Below are positions 43,044 to 52,322 of a DNA stretch of 64,000 nt, one piece after another. Under the pieces are notes generated by a model. That model was given only the letters and a program-made list of their open reading frames with translations, did no database searches and was not told the origin of the DNA. The DNA comes from Candidatus Solibacter sp. (lineage in GTDB: Bacteria; Acidobacteriota; Terriglobia; Bryobacterales; Bryobacteraceae): the NCBI GenBank assembly GCA_013822245.1, contig PNKE01000059.1, forward strand, positions 62,001 through 126,000, in the 5' to 3' direction. Both the position numbers and the translations under genes were made by a program. Each line of letters starts with the position of its first letter. The first letter of the stretch is position 1.

Positions 43044-44350
43044 AGTGCGCCTCCTTTGGCGGGGATCAGAGTGCCGACGGTGCGGTTGGTTTCCTTGAAG
43101 TACTGGCCGGCGACGCGCTGGATGTCGGCGGCCGTGACCTTTTCAAGTTCGGCGGCGACGGTGGAGAGTTTCTTATGGTCGCCGAAAAAGACTTCGTACT
43201 GGCCGATGAGATTGGCCTTGCCTGCGATGGTTTTGAGCGACCGGTAGAAGTCGGCCAGCTTCTGGGTCTTGGCCTTTTCGAGTTCAGCGGCCGCGATAGG
43301 CGCGGCGGCGAGCTTCGAGAGTTCGTCATAGAGCGCGGACTCCGCCTTGAGCGGGTCGACTCCGGAGCGGACCTGCATGCTGAACAGGAACTGGCCCGGA
43401 TCGAGCGAAAGCTGGGCGCCGGCGTTGATGCCCAGCACAAGCTGGTCCCGATCCACCATCCGCGAATAGAGGCGCGAACTGCGTCCGCTGGACAGGACGG
43501 CTTCGAGCAGTTCAAGGGCCGGGCCATCGGCGTGGCGGGTTTCGGGAACGTGATAGGAGATCAGCAGCAGAGGCAGGGCGGCGGGCCGTTTGACTGTGAT
43601 GCGGCGCTCGCCGAGTTGCGGGGGTTCCTTGGTGCGGATGGCCGGAGGCGGAGGCTGTGAAGGGATCGGTTCGATGTACTTCTTCGCCAGGGCAAGGATT
43701 TCAGATTCGGTGACATCGCCGGTCACCACCATGATGCAGTTGTTTGGCGCGTAGCCCATTTTGAAGTGGGCCTTGAGGTCGTCCATGGTCCAGGCTTCGA
43801 TGTCGGAGGCCCAGCCGAGGACGGGCCAGCCGTAAGGATGGGCGGTGAAGGCTGCCGCGTTCACCTGTTCGTAGAGCGCACCGAAGGGATTGTTGTCGAC
43901 ACTCATGCGGCGCTCGGAATAGACGACGCCGCGCTCGCTCTCGACGATCTTGGGATCGAAGGCGAGATCGCGGATGCGGTCGGCCTCCATGTCGAACATC
44001 AGTTCGAGGGCGGACTTGGGGAACCAGTCGGTGTAGGCGGTGATGTCGCGGCTTGTGTAGGCGTTGTTCGAGCCGCCGGCCTTTTCCATCTGAATGTCGA
44101 ATTGCTTGGGACCATACTTTTTAGCGCCGTTAAACATCATGTGTTCGAAGTAGTGGCTGATGCCGGTGGTCCCTGGGCGCTCGTTCCGGGAACCGATCTT
44201 ATAGAAGAAATAGAGGGCGACGTTGGGGACGTCGCGGTCGGGATGGATGAGGACTTTCATCCCGTTTGAGAGGGTGTGCTCGCTCACCTGAAGCTGCTGC
44301 GCCGGCAATAGGGCGCAGAGCAGCAGGAGCGGCCAGAGGAGTCGCTTCAT
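43040..44350 (-). CDS. M16-family zinc metallopeptidase, active subunit
   Basis: 436 residues with signal peptide (1-17). The inverted zinc motif HYFEH is at 66-70, followed by 'MMFNGAKKYG', with the distal zinc Glu in 'IVESERGVVYSERR'. The closing domain carries 'SSGRSSRLYSRMVDRDQL', the R/Y substrate-binding pattern. It forms a heterodimer or larger assembly with the adjacent inactive partner and degrades peptides in the periplasm (family knowledge). The two genes overlap by four bases. Confidence 0.92.
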   Translation of the reverse strand: MKRLLWPLLLLCALLPAQQLQVSEHTLSNGMKVLIHPDRDVPNVALYFFYKIGSRNERPGTTGISHYFEHMMFNGAKKYGPKQFDIQMEKAGGSNNAYTSRDITAYTDWFPKSALELMFDMEADRIRDLAFDPKIVESERGVVYSERRMSVDNNPFGALYEQVNAAAFTAHPYGWPVLGWASDIEAWTMDDLKAHFKMGYAPNNCIMVVTGDVTESEILALAKKYIEPIPSQPPPPAIRTKEPPQLGERRITVKRPAALPLLLISYHVPETRHADGPALELLEAVLSSGRSSRLYSRMVDRDQLVLGINAGAQLSLDPGQFLFSMQVRSGVDPLKAESALYDELSKLAAAPIAAAELEKAKTQKLADFYRSLKTIAGKANLIGQYEVFFGDHKKLSTVAAELEKVTAADIQRVAGQYFKETNRTVGTLIPAKGGAL

Positions 44351-44371
44351 GAGACTAAGTTAACAGACGGC

Positions 44372-45472
44372 TCAGGCGAGGTTGATTTTACGAAGGTCAA
44401 TTTTGGATTCGTCGCTGACGCCGAGGCCGAGCAGGCCGGAGATCTCGATGAACTCGGGCTGCATGCGGACGAAGAGCGAGTCCTGGTCGGGCTTGGCGTC
44501 GGCGATGGTTTCCATGCCCATCTGGCCGCGTTTGATGTCGATCACCGAGAGTCCGACGGTATCGACGGCCACCGGATCGGTGGCGAAGTACATCGTCTTG
44601 TGCTCCCAAAGATAGCGCCCGACCTTGCGCGCCGGACCGCCATGGTAGGCGGCCATGACGCCGTCGATGATGTGCAGGACAATCTTCTTGCGGAACACCG
44701 GCAGATCAACGACGGTGGGGATGAACATGCCGCAGGCGTTGTTGGATGAACTCACGTGGCTTCGCGCCACGTTGTTCACGAAGCCGTGAGAAAGGTTCTT
44801 CAGCGCGATGGTGGCGCCGGCGGACTGGTGGTGTTTGACCACGCCCAGGGTGAGGACCTTGTTCACCCGCTGCGTGAGGAACTTGGCGACATAGCTTCGC
44901 CGGTGGTGGGGATTCGTTGGATCGGCGCGGCGGGCGAGCAGGGCCATCTCCATGTAGACGTCCTGGTCGTAGCCCTCCATGTCGAGTTGGAGTCCATCGA
45001 CCGAACGCGTCGTGGCGGCTTCCCAGCGCACGCCATCGGGCAGCCATTTGTCGAAACCGCCGGAAAGGAATTCGGCGCGGTAACGGTCGAAGGCGAACAT
45101 GTCGGCTCGCTTCACGCCGGCCGATTCCAGCCCCGCGATGATGGCGTGCATCACCATCGGCGAAGAGATGAGAAACGGCTGCCCGACGGGATTCACCTTG
45201 ATGCCGACAACGTCGCCCGGCTCGAAAAAGAACCGCCAGGCGTCGGTCGCCGACGGCGCGCCCGAGAGTTCCATCATGCCCCGGGCGACCATATCGCGGA
45301 CCGGTTCGGGCTGGTGCCTGCCGGAAACGGCGCAGCCCGCATGGTTGACGGCGATGACTCGTCCGGGAAACGGCCCTGGGATGCCGAGGTTCTTCGCTTC
45401 CGTCCGGGCGGCTCCGATGACCGGCGCCGCGGCCATCATCGACTTCAGCAAATGCCTGCGGTTGAGTTCCAT
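44372..45472 (-). CDS. DUF362 domain protein with Tat signal
   Basis: 366 residues from ATG 45472 with GGGAG seven bases upstream. The N-terminus 'ELNRRHLLKSMMAAAPVIGAA' is a twin-arginine signal. The body matches DUF362: 'VGIKVNPVGQPFLISSP', 'FAFDRYRAEFLSGGF', 'LTLGVVKHHQSAGATIALKNLSHGF', 'IIDGVMAAYHGGPARKVG', 'ATDPVAVDTVGL'. No ferredoxin CxxCxxC motif is present, unlike many DUF362 proteins. Function unknown; export of a cofactor-bound protein is suggested. Confidence 0.82.
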   Translation of the reverse strand: MELNRRHLLKSMMAAAPVIGAARTEAKNLGIPGPFPGRVIAVNHAGCAVSGRHQPEPVRDMVARGMMELSGAPSATDAWRFFFEPGDVVGIKVNPVGQPFLISSPMVMHAIIAGLESAGVKRADMFAFDRYRAEFLSGGFDKWLPDGVRWEAATTRSVDGLQLDMEGYDQDVYMEMALLARRADPTNPHHRRSYVAKFLTQRVNKVLTLGVVKHHQSAGATIALKNLSHGFVNNVARSHVSSSNNACGMFIPTVVDLPVFRKKIVLHIIDGVMAAYHGGPARKVGRYLWEHKTMYFATDPVAVDTVGLSVIDIKRGQMGMETIADAKPDQDSLFVRMQPEFIEISGLLGLGVSDESKIDLRKINLA

Positions 45473-45695
45473 GCCGTGCTCCCTTCCGCGCCGTGCGCAG
45501 GATCTGTCCTGAATATACACGCATTCGCAGGCCGGTAGACATGGACGCCGCGAGACAGGACGGGGTGGACCGGCGATGAACAAACAGCCAGGGCTTGAGC
45601 GAAGCGCTCTCAACAAAGCCGGCGGATGCACACCGGCGGTGGGGCGGCAATCCGGCCGCCCTGTTCGATCGGCAGGGCGCTCTCGCCGGGGCGCA
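45473..45695. other. intergenic, nothing recognised
   Basis: GC-rich sequence between the DUF362 start and the PEP-CTERM remnant. Frames on the plus strand are Arg/Ala/Pro-rich and have the look of chance frames. No hairpin with a U-tract or clear promoter was found. Confidence 0.4.
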
Positions 45696-46068
45696 TCAAT
45701 GGCTCAATCGGCGGGTCAAGCCAATCGCCGCGAGGCCGGCCGCAAGCAGGATGAAGGCGCCCGGTTCGGGGATCTCACCGCCGGCGACGCTCCAGGAGCC
45801 GCCATAGCCGTAGCCGGTCGGCCTGAACAAGAAAGCCCGAGCCTGTCTCCCAGTAGCCGTCCGGGTACCCTGGCAGCCCGCGGTAGAAGTCCCGCTTGTC
45901 CGCGTTGCGCGCGCCGCCGGGCCGGGATTCGAGCGGCGGCGACGTAAGCGATGCCCTCCATCGGAGAGGAGCCGCTGTGAAGCAGATCGCCCGGCGCCGC
46001 CGCAGCCCTTTGGACAGCAACCACTTGCCGCGATAGCTTCGTTGGCCGTCGTGGTGGATGAATGGCAT
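45696..46068 (-). pseudogene. frameshifted PEP-CTERM protein gene
   Basis: The last codons read 'GGEIPEPGAFILLAAGLAAIGLTRR' in pieces: a PEP motif, a hydrophobic helix and a basic end, the PEP-CTERM sorting signal recognised by exosortases. Upstream, protein-like segments lie in other frames: 'MPFIHHDGQRSYRGKWLLSK' (from ATG 46068, preceded by a strong AGGAGGAAG site), 'GDLLHSGSSPMEGIAYVAAA', 'DKRDFYRGLPGYPDGYWETG', then 'TGYGYGGSWSVAGG' joined to the PEP end. At least two or three frame changes are needed, and no signal peptide is seen. The gene appears decayed, or the assembly has indels here. Confidence 0.55.
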
Positions 46069-46149
46069 CGGCTTCCTCCTCCCGCCTCGCTCTCGCGGCA
46101 GGTGATCTGGCTGCGCGGCCGCACGCGACTTCAACCACGGGCCGCTGGA

Positions 46150-47151
46150 CTAGCGGTCGCGGTCGGCGACGAGTCCTGTGGCGGCCTGAAGGGCGCGCCG
46201 CGAGGGGGAGTCAGGGAAGGCGGCGAGCAATTCGGTGGCCTTGGATGTGAACTGCCGCGCCCGCAGGCGGGTGCGCTCGATGCCGCCGTAGTTCTCCACC
46301 ATGCGTAGGATTTGAGAAAACGGGACGCGCGTGTAGGCCGCATCGTCGAGCACGGTTTGGATCGCGGCTCGTTCATCGGCGGTGGCCTGATCGAGGGCGT
46401 AGATGAGCGGCAGCGTGACTTTGCCTTCACGCAGGTCGTTGCCGACAGGCTTTCCGAGAACCGATTCGCGGCTGGTGAAGTCCAGGATGTCGTCGATCAA
46501 CTGGAACGCCATGCCGAGGTTCCAGCCGAAGTCGGCAAGCAGATCGACGTCGCGCGACGTGGCGCCGCCGGCGAGGCCGCCCAACTTGGTGCAGGCGGAA
46601 AAGAGGCTGGCGGTCTTACGGTCGATCAACTCCATGGAGTCGGGCTCGCTGATATCGATGCGGCCGATGCGTTCGAGTTGGAGCAGTTCGCCGTCCACCA
46701 TTTGCTGGGTGAGCGTGATGAGCAGGTCGAGGATCTCGAAGCTGCGCTGTCGCAGCGCGATCTGAAAGGCCTGCATGTAGAGCCAGTCGCCCGCGAGCAC
46801 CGAAGTATGATTGCCCCAGACAACATTGGCGGACGGTTTGCCGCGGCGCGTGCGCGCCTCGTCGATCACGTCGTCGTGGACGAGCGTGGCTGTGTGGATG
46901 AGCTCAACCACGGCGGCCAGGCGGATGGCGTCTGGCGAGGGCGCCTGAAAGAGCCGGCAGGTGACCAGCAGAAGAATGGGTCTCAGCCGCTTGCCGCCAT
47001 TGCCCTGGAGGTAATGCGCAATCTGTCCAACCGCGTCGGCGCTGCCCGAGGTCTGCAGGCGCAGCTCCGCCTCAACCTTTTCAAGATCCGTCGAGACGAG
47101 GCTGAAGATTTCGCGTGCTGTCAGGGCTTGGCCCAGTTTGCCTGAAGCCAT
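46150..47151 (-). CDS. polyprenyl diphosphate synthase
   Basis: 333 residues from ATG 47151. Trans-isoprenyl synthase motifs: first Asp-rich site 'LIHTATLVHDDVIDEARTRRG', 'GNHTSVLAGDWLYMQAF', second Asp-rich site 'FQLIDDILDFTS', and 'GKPVGNDLREGKVTLPLIYAL'. It should chain IPP units onto allylic diphosphate to make the C35-C45 side chain of quinones. It is the last gene of the ACT-sirtuin-larC-metG-tatD run, starting 14 bases after the tatD stop. Confidence 0.92.
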   Translation of the reverse strand: MASGKLGQALTAREIFSLVSTDLEKVEAELRLQTSGSADAVGQIAHYLQGNGGKRLRPILLLVTCRLFQAPSPDAIRLAAVVELIHTATLVHDDVIDEARTRRGKPSANVVWGNHTSVLAGDWLYMQAFQIALRQRSFEILDLLITLTQQMVDGELLQLERIGRIDISEPDSMELIDRKTASLFSACTKLGGLAGGATSRDVDLLADFGWNLGMAFQLIDDILDFTSRESVLGKPVGNDLREGKVTLPLIYALDQATADERAAIQTVLDDAAYTRVPFSQILRMVENYGGIERTRLRARQFTSKATELLAAFPDSPSRRALQAATGLVADRDR

Positions 47152-47165
47152 CGGCTGAGCCCAGT

Positions 47166-47960
47166 TTACCCTTTGGCTTTCGTCTCTGGCAAACACAGCC
47201 GCCTCCAATTTGCCGACGCCGCAAAGGCGAAGGTTTCAAATTCTTCTCCGCGAAGCTCGGCGAGGCGGCGCGCCGTCTCGACGATAAAGGCGGGTTCGTT
47301 GCGTTTTCCGCGGTAGGGGACCGGAGCGAGGTATGGCGAGTCGGTCTCGATCAGGATGCGGTCCAGCGGCACGATCCTGGCCGCCTCATGCACTTCAACG
47401 GCCTTCGGGTACGTCACGATGCCGCTGAAGCTGATGTGGAAACCCATCGCGAGCGAACGCTCGGCCTCGGCCGGACCGCCGGAAAAGCAGTGCATGATGC
47501 CGCCGGGTCCGTTGGCCGGCCAGTGCGATTCGAGGATGGAGAAGGTGCCGTCCCAGGCCTCGCGCGTGTGGATGACGATGGGTAGCGCCGAATCGCGGGC
47601 GATCTCCAGTTGCCGGACGAACACCTCCCGCTGAACATCGGGTGGCGAGAAGTTGTAGTGGGAGTCCAGGCCGATCTCGCCGATTGCGACCACCTTCGGG
47701 TGAGAGGCGAGCGCACGAAGTTCGGGCCAGGTGGAATCATCCGCCTTTGATGCCTCGTGCGGATGGACGCCTACGGTTGCATAGATGAACGGATAGGCCT
47801 CGGCGAGCCGGATGCCGGCTGAGAGATCAGGCGGGCCGTCTCCAGAGCCAATCGCAACCATGGTGGTGACGCCGGCGGCCAGCGCGCGGCCGATCACCGG
47901 GCCGAGGTCGTGGACGAAGCTCTTGCCATCGAGATGGCAATGTGTGTCGATCAGCTCCAT
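47166..47960 (-). CDS. tatD: TatD-family metal-dependent hydrolase (DNase)
   Basis: 264 residues. Metal ligands: 'IDTHCHLDG' (HxH), Glu in 'AIGEIGLDSHYN', His in 'IVIHTREAWDGT', His in 'GIMHCFSGG', Asp in 'LIETDSPYLAP'. It is a 3'-5' exonuclease or deacetylase-like phosphoesterase family, often next to metG as here. It is 15 bases from the metG stop, and so in the same operon. Confidence 0.92.
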   Translation of the reverse strand: MELIDTHCHLDGKSFVHDLGPVIGRALAAGVTTMVAIGSGDGPPDLSAGIRLAEAYPFIYATVGVHPHEASKADDSTWPELRALASHPKVVAIGEIGLDSHYNFSPPDVQREVFVRQLEIARDSALPIVIHTREAWDGTFSILESHWPANGPGGIMHCFSGGPAEAERSLAMGFHISFSGIVTYPKAVEVHEAARIVPLDRILIETDSPYLAPVPYRGKRNEPAFIVETARRLAELRGEEFETFAFAASANWRRLCLPETKAKG

Positions 47961-47975
47961 TTCAAGGTGGCGGGA

Positions 47976-49946
47976 CTACTTCAGCCGGGCGCCGACAGGG
48001 ATGTCCTCAAGGAAACCGGCCAGCACCGCGGGCCCGTTTTCGAGCGACGCCGCGACAATCATCCCATTACTCTCGATGCCGCGCAGCTTGCGGGGCTGCA
48101 GATTCGCCACGATGACCACCTTGCGGCCGACCAGTTGCTCGGGCGCATACGACTTGGCGATGCCGGCGACGAGCGTGCGGGGCTCTTTCTCCGCCGCGTC
48201 GATGGTGAGTTTCAGCAGTTTGTCGGCGCCTTCGACGCGCTCGGCGGCAAGCACCAGTGCTACTCGCAGATCGACCTTGATGAAGTCGTCGAACGTGATC
48301 GCCGGAGCCAGCGGCGGCACGCCCTCGGGGGCCTTCCATTCTTCGGCAACCGGGGCGGGCTCTCCGGCCGGCGGCGTGGTCTTGCCCATCAGGGCGTCGA
48401 GCCGGGCCACCTCCTGTTCGTCCAATTCGTGCATCCTTTCCACGGCTTTCGCCGCGTCAATCCGCGGGAAGACGGCTTCCACCCCGCCGATGGCCTGCCC
48501 CGCCGGCAGTTGGCCCCACTCAAGCGAATCCAGCCGCGCGGCGCCCACCTCGCCGGCCATGCCGAGCATCCTCCACAGCTTGGACGACGCATCCGGCATC
48601 ACGGGCGCAAGCAGTGCCGCAGCCAGACGGACCACTTCGGCCGCGGTGTAGAGAATGGCGTCGAGCTTCGACTGCGATTCGTCGTCCTGTTTCTTCGCCA
48701 GCACCCACGGCTGGTACTGAACAATGGCGCGGTCCACCGTGCCGATCAATGCCCAGAGCTGTTCCAGTGCGCGATGAAACTGATACTTCTCAAACTGGTC
48801 GCGGTAGCCGCCGATGGTCTGGCGGGCCTCTTCGGCAATCTCCGCAATGCCTTGCGACTGCGGGATAAGACCGCCGCGGTACTGCCGGATCATGGTCAGC
48901 GTTCGTGAGGCGAGGTTGCCGAGGCCGTTGGCCAGATCGGAATTCGCGCGCGCGACAAGGGCGTCGTAGCTGAAGCTGCCGTCCTGACCGAAGGGGATCT
49001 CGCGCATCAGGAAATAGCGCATCGTGTCGGCGCCGACCACCTGGCGCAGCGGTTCCGGCCTCACGACATTGCCGCGCGACTTCGACATCTTCGCGTTGTC
49101 TTTCAGAATCCAGCCGTGGGCCATGATCTGCTTCGGCAGTTCATAGCCGCCGGCCATCAGGAACGCCGGCCAGTAGATGGCGTGGAAACGCAGGATGTCC
49201 TTGCCGATCAGGTGGACGTCGGCGGGCCAGTAGTGCGAGCCCTCGACGGCGCTCATGTAACTGGTGAGCGCGTCGAACCAGACGTAGAAAACGTGGTTGC
49301 CCTCCACCGGCACCGGGATGCCCCATTTGATCGACGTGCGCGTGATGGAGAGGTCGTTCAACCCGCCCTTGACGAACGAAACAATTTCGTTCAACCGCGT
49401 TTCAGGCACCACGAACTCCGGATGCTTCGCGTAGTGTTCGAGCAGGCGGTCCTGGAAGGCGGAGAGCTTGAAGAAATAGTTCTCCTCGGTCACCGGTTCG
49501 GTGGCGCGCTGGCAATCCGGGCAGGGGTCGCCCTCGCCGGCGTCGTTCACGTAGAGTTCGCAACTGAAACAGTACTGGCCGGTGTAGGAGCCCTTGTAGA
49601 TGGAGCCGTTCTCGATGCAGCGGCGGAACAGCTCCTGCACCACGTGGCGGTGCTGTTCGCTCGACGTACGGATGAAGCGGTAGTCGATGTTGAACTTGTT
49701 CCACTGAGTCTGAAACTCATCGGCGACGCGGCCGGCAAAGTCGATCGGCGCGATGCCCACCTTCTTCGCGGCGCGCTCGACATTCTGGCCGTGCTCGTCC
49801 GAGCCCGTCACCAGAAGTGCGTCGTAGCCGGTCATCGCGCGGTAGCGGCGGATGGAATCGGCCACCAAGGTCGAGTAGGCTGTGCCGAGGTGCGGCGCGG
49901 AATTCACGTAGTAGATCGGCGTTGTCAGGTAGAACTTCTTGCTCAT
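47976..49946 (-). CDS. metG: methionyl-tRNA synthetase with C-terminal tRNA-binding domain
   Basis: 656 residues. Class Ia signatures: 'YYVNSAPHLGTAYSTLVADSIRRY' (HIGH-like HLGT), the four-Cys zinc knuckle 'CFSCELYVNDAG..CPDC', and 'NAKMSKSRGNVV' (KMSKS). An anticodon-binding helical domain lies at about 375-510. A C-terminal OB-fold EMAP-II-like domain at about 555-656 ('DFIKVDLRVALVLAAERVEGADKLLKLTIDAA') aids dimerisation and tRNA binding. The start overlaps the larC stop (ATGA). Confidence 0.96.
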   Translation of the reverse strand: MSKKFYLTTPIYYVNSAPHLGTAYSTLVADSIRRYRAMTGYDALLVTGSDEHGQNVERAAKKVGIAPIDFAGRVADEFQTQWNKFNIDYRFIRTSSEQHRHVVQELFRRCIENGSIYKGSYTGQYCFSCELYVNDAGEGDPCPDCQRATEPVTEENYFFKLSAFQDRLLEHYAKHPEFVVPETRLNEIVSFVKGGLNDLSITRTSIKWGIPVPVEGNHVFYVWFDALTSYMSAVEGSHYWPADVHLIGKDILRFHAIYWPAFLMAGGYELPKQIMAHGWILKDNAKMSKSRGNVVRPEPLRQVVGADTMRYFLMREIPFGQDGSFSYDALVARANSDLANGLGNLASRTLTMIRQYRGGLIPQSQGIAEIAEEARQTIGGYRDQFEKYQFHRALEQLWALIGTVDRAIVQYQPWVLAKKQDDESQSKLDAILYTAAEVVRLAAALLAPVMPDASSKLWRMLGMAGEVGAARLDSLEWGQLPAGQAIGGVEAVFPRIDAAKAVERMHELDEQEVARLDALMGKTTPPAGEPAPVAEEWKAPEGVPPLAPAITFDDFIKVDLRVALVLAAERVEGADKLLKLTIDAAEKEPRTLVAGIAKSYAPEQLVGRKVVIVANLQPRKLRGIESNGMIVAASLENGPAVLAGFLEDIPVGARLK

Positions 49947-51097
49947 GAACGGTCTCTCTCATAGGCCGCCAGCGCGGCCGACATAATCTGTTTCAATGGC
50001 AGGCCCGTCTCTGAGGCGAGCGCGCGGCAATCCTCAAACTCCGGCGCGGCCGAACCCCCGCCCGCCTTGACCCGCACCCGCCCGTGCCCGGTCTCCACTT
50101 CCACCCATTCGCGCGCGGCCACCATGCGCTGGGCCTGTGTATAACGAACACCGAGCGTCGATGTTTCGCTCATCAGGATCCGGCACATCGTGTTGCGGTC
50201 CTCCGGCTTTGCGATCACCTGCACCAGCGTGCCCGGACGCTGCTTCTTCATATAGACAGGCTGCAGCGTAACGTCCAGCGCGCCGGCGGCCAGCAGGCGT
50301 TCCATCGCATAGCCGAGGACCTCGGGCGTCGAATCGTCGATGTTGGCTTCAATCACCGATACCTCGACGGTCTCGGCAGCGCCGGAAGCTTCACCGACGA
50401 TGAGGCGGACGACGTTGGCCTGGCCGGGGAATTCCTTGGCGCCCGCGCCGAAGCCGGTGGATTGAATCGACAACGCGGGCATGGGACCGAAACCCTTGGC
50501 GAGGGCGGCCATGAGCGCGGCGCCGGTTGGGGTCGTCAACTCGGTTTCAGGGCCGCTGGCATAGACCGGTTTGCCCTTGAGCAGAAGCGCCGTGGCCGGC
50601 GTGGGCACGGGCATCACGCCATGGTCGGCCACCACGGTCCCGGAGCCGGTATTGACAGGCGAGCAGTAGACGGCGTCGATGCCCAGCAGGCAAAGCCCGA
50701 GGCAGGCGCCGACGATGTCGCAGATCGAGTCCACCGCGCCGACCTCATGGAAGTGGACCTTCTCAATCGGTACCCCATGCACGGCGGCTTCGGCCTCGCC
50801 CAAGACTTCGAAGACCCGGATGGCGTCGCGCCTGGCGCGCTCGGGCAGGACGGCCGCCTCGATCATCTTGACGATGTGAGGCAGGTGGCGGTGCTTCTTC
50901 TGGTCCTCATGCTCCACCGTGAAACGGGTGGACAGGATGCCCTTCATTTTGACTCGCTCGACCTTGAAACGCGCCCCGGTCCCGAGCGAATCGAGTCCGC
51001 GGATGAGAGCCTCGGCGTCGGCGCCCGCGTCGATGAGCGCGGCCACGGTCATATCACCGGCGATGCCGGAAAATGCGTCGAAGTATGCGATTTTCAT
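49943..51097 (-). CDS. larC: nickel-pincer cofactor biosynthesis protein LarC
   Basis: 384 residues from ATG 51097. Family blocks: 'KIAYFDAFSGIAGDMTVAALIDAGAD', 'VHFHEVGAVDSICDIVGACLGL', 'HGVMPVPTPATALLLKG', 'ELTTPTGAALMAALA' and 'VSVIEANIDDSTPEVLGYAMERLL'. LarC inserts nickel into the pyridinium dithiocarboxylate cofactor of lactate racemase-type enzymes. It is one continuous frame here. larA, larB and larE are not in the window. It overlaps the sirtuin gene before it and metG after it by four bases each. Confidence 0.9.
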   Translation of the reverse strand: MKIAYFDAFSGIAGDMTVAALIDAGADAEALIRGLDSLGTGARFKVERVKMKGILSTRFTVEHEDQKKHRHLPHIVKMIEAAVLPERARRDAIRVFEVLGEAEAAVHGVPIEKVHFHEVGAVDSICDIVGACLGLCLLGIDAVYCSPVNTGSGTVVADHGVMPVPTPATALLLKGKPVYASGPETELTTPTGAALMAALAKGFGPMPALSIQSTGFGAGAKEFPGQANVVRLIVGEASGAAETVEVSVIEANIDDSTPEVLGYAMERLLAAGALDVTLQPVYMKKQRPGTLVQVIAKPEDRNTMCRILMSETSTLGVRYTQAQRMVAAREWVEVETGHGRVRVKAGGGSAAPEFEDCRALASETGLPLKQIMSAALAAYERDRS

Positions 51098-51807
51098 GAG
51101 ATAAGTTGGGGCAGGATCTCGCCCGCCTTGCCCCTGAGCGCGAGGCCGGCCACGCCGCTCAGCGGGGTCTCTTCCAGGTTGATTTCGATGATCCGGGCGC
51201 CGGCGCGCGCCGCCAGGGGGATGAGCGATGCGGCGGGATAAACCCGGGCGCTGGCGCCGGCGACGATGAGAAGGTCGCAGGCCGCGGCCGCGCGCTCGGC
51301 CTCCATCCACGCCTTCCCTGGCAGTGGTTCGCCGAACCAGACCACGCCCGGCCTCACCAGCGCACCGCAGCCGCAACGCGGCGGGATCTGTGGCAAAGGC
51401 ACGCGGTCATCATTGTTTTCCGCTCCGCATTCCGTGCAGCGCACGCGCCAGATGCTGCCGTGAACACGGTGGACGCGGCGGCTGCCCGCGCGTTCGTGCA
51501 GCCCGTCCACGTTTTGCGTGACGAGTTCAAAATCCGGGCTTCGATCTTCGAGCGCCGCCAGGGCGAAGTGGCCAGGGTTGGGCTCCACTTTGGAGATGAT
51601 CGAGCGCCGCCAGTCGTACCATTCCCACACCAGTTTCGGGTCGCGGGCAAAGGCTGCCGGCGTGGCCAGATCCTCTGGCTTATGCGTCCTCCAAAGGCCG
51701 TCAGGGCCGCGGAACGTGGGCACGCCGCTTTCGGCCGAGATGCCCGAACCGGTCAGCACGGCGATGCGCCGCGCCTCGCTCAGCCACTGCTTTGCCTGGG
51801 GGATCAA
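51094..51807 (-). CDS. cobB: NAD-dependent protein deacylase (sirtuin)
   Basis: 237 residues from a TTG whose TTGA overlaps the ACT gene stop. NAD-binding 'LTGSGISAESGVPTFRGPDGLW', 'TQNVDGLHERAGSRRVHRVHGSI' with the catalytic His, a zinc site in 'CTECG...CGCGALVRPGVVWFGEPLP', and 'LIVAGASARVYPAASLIPLAA'. Tyr and Arg in 'WEWYDWRRSII' correspond to the residues that give class III sirtuins desuccinylase activity. It removes acyl groups from protein lysines. Confidence 0.93.
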   Translation of the reverse strand: MIPQAKQWLSEARRIAVLTGSGISAESGVPTFRGPDGLWRTHKPEDLATPAAFARDPKLVWEWYDWRRSIISKVEPNPGHFALAALEDRSPDFELVTQNVDGLHERAGSRRVHRVHGSIWRVRCTECGAENNDDRVPLPQIPPRCGCGALVRPGVVWFGEPLPGKAWMEAERAAAACDLLIVAGASARVYPAASLIPLAARAGARIIEINLEETPLSGVAGLALRGKAGEILPQLIS

Positions 51808-52199
51808 ATCTCATTATGCCCCGCCGCGGCGAGCGCCCGCTTGGCTTTCTCCAGATGTTCGCCCGGGATGAGGATCCAATCGGTGTCGAACGTGGAGATG
51901 GCGAAGATGGGGACGCCGGCGGCGGCCAGCGGATTGAGAATGCTGGCGAGGATGCCGGTTAACGAGAAGCCGAAAGGCCCGGCCAGTTCGATCCGGCGCC
52001 AGCCACCTTGTTTGCTGATCCCGTCCGGGACGGCCGATTGCTCGCAGACGATCGACAACTCCGCCGGCGTGCGGGTGATGGTCGACCACCCGTCCCGCGG
52101 TAACCACGCAGGGACAGGCAAGGCCGCGTCGAGACGGCAGACGGCGAAGGTCCCCTGGTGGACCCTGAACTTCAGACATGCGGGAGATTCGGGTTGCAC
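51804..52199 (-). CDS. ACT-domain protein
   Basis: About 131 residues from a GTG at 52199. A GTG at 52271 would add 24 residues, but the family normally starts near the 'LKFRVHQGTFAVCRLD' strand. Two ACT-like units are visible: 'STITRTPAELSIVCEQSAVPDG' and 'IELAGPFGFSLTGILASILNPLAAAGVPIFAISTFDTDWILIP'. These match CASTOR-type ACT proteins that bind amino acids. The specific ligand is unknown. It is the first gene of the run into the sirtuin, larC and metG. Confidence 0.8.
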   Translation of the reverse strand: MQPESPACLKFRVHQGTFAVCRLDAALPVPAWLPRDGWSTITRTPAELSIVCEQSAVPDGISKQGGWRRIELAGPFGFSLTGILASILNPLAAAGVPIFAISTFDTDWILIPGEHLEKAKRALAAAGHNEI

Positions 52200-52322
52200 T
52201 CTCGATTCGCCCTCAGCGCTCAGGACCACCGGGCCTGCAACGCCCGCCGCGCACAGATCTCGACGTCTCACGGGACCGGGCCTCGTGAAGAATACTACTT
52301 GAATCAGGGCGTGGAGGCAACG

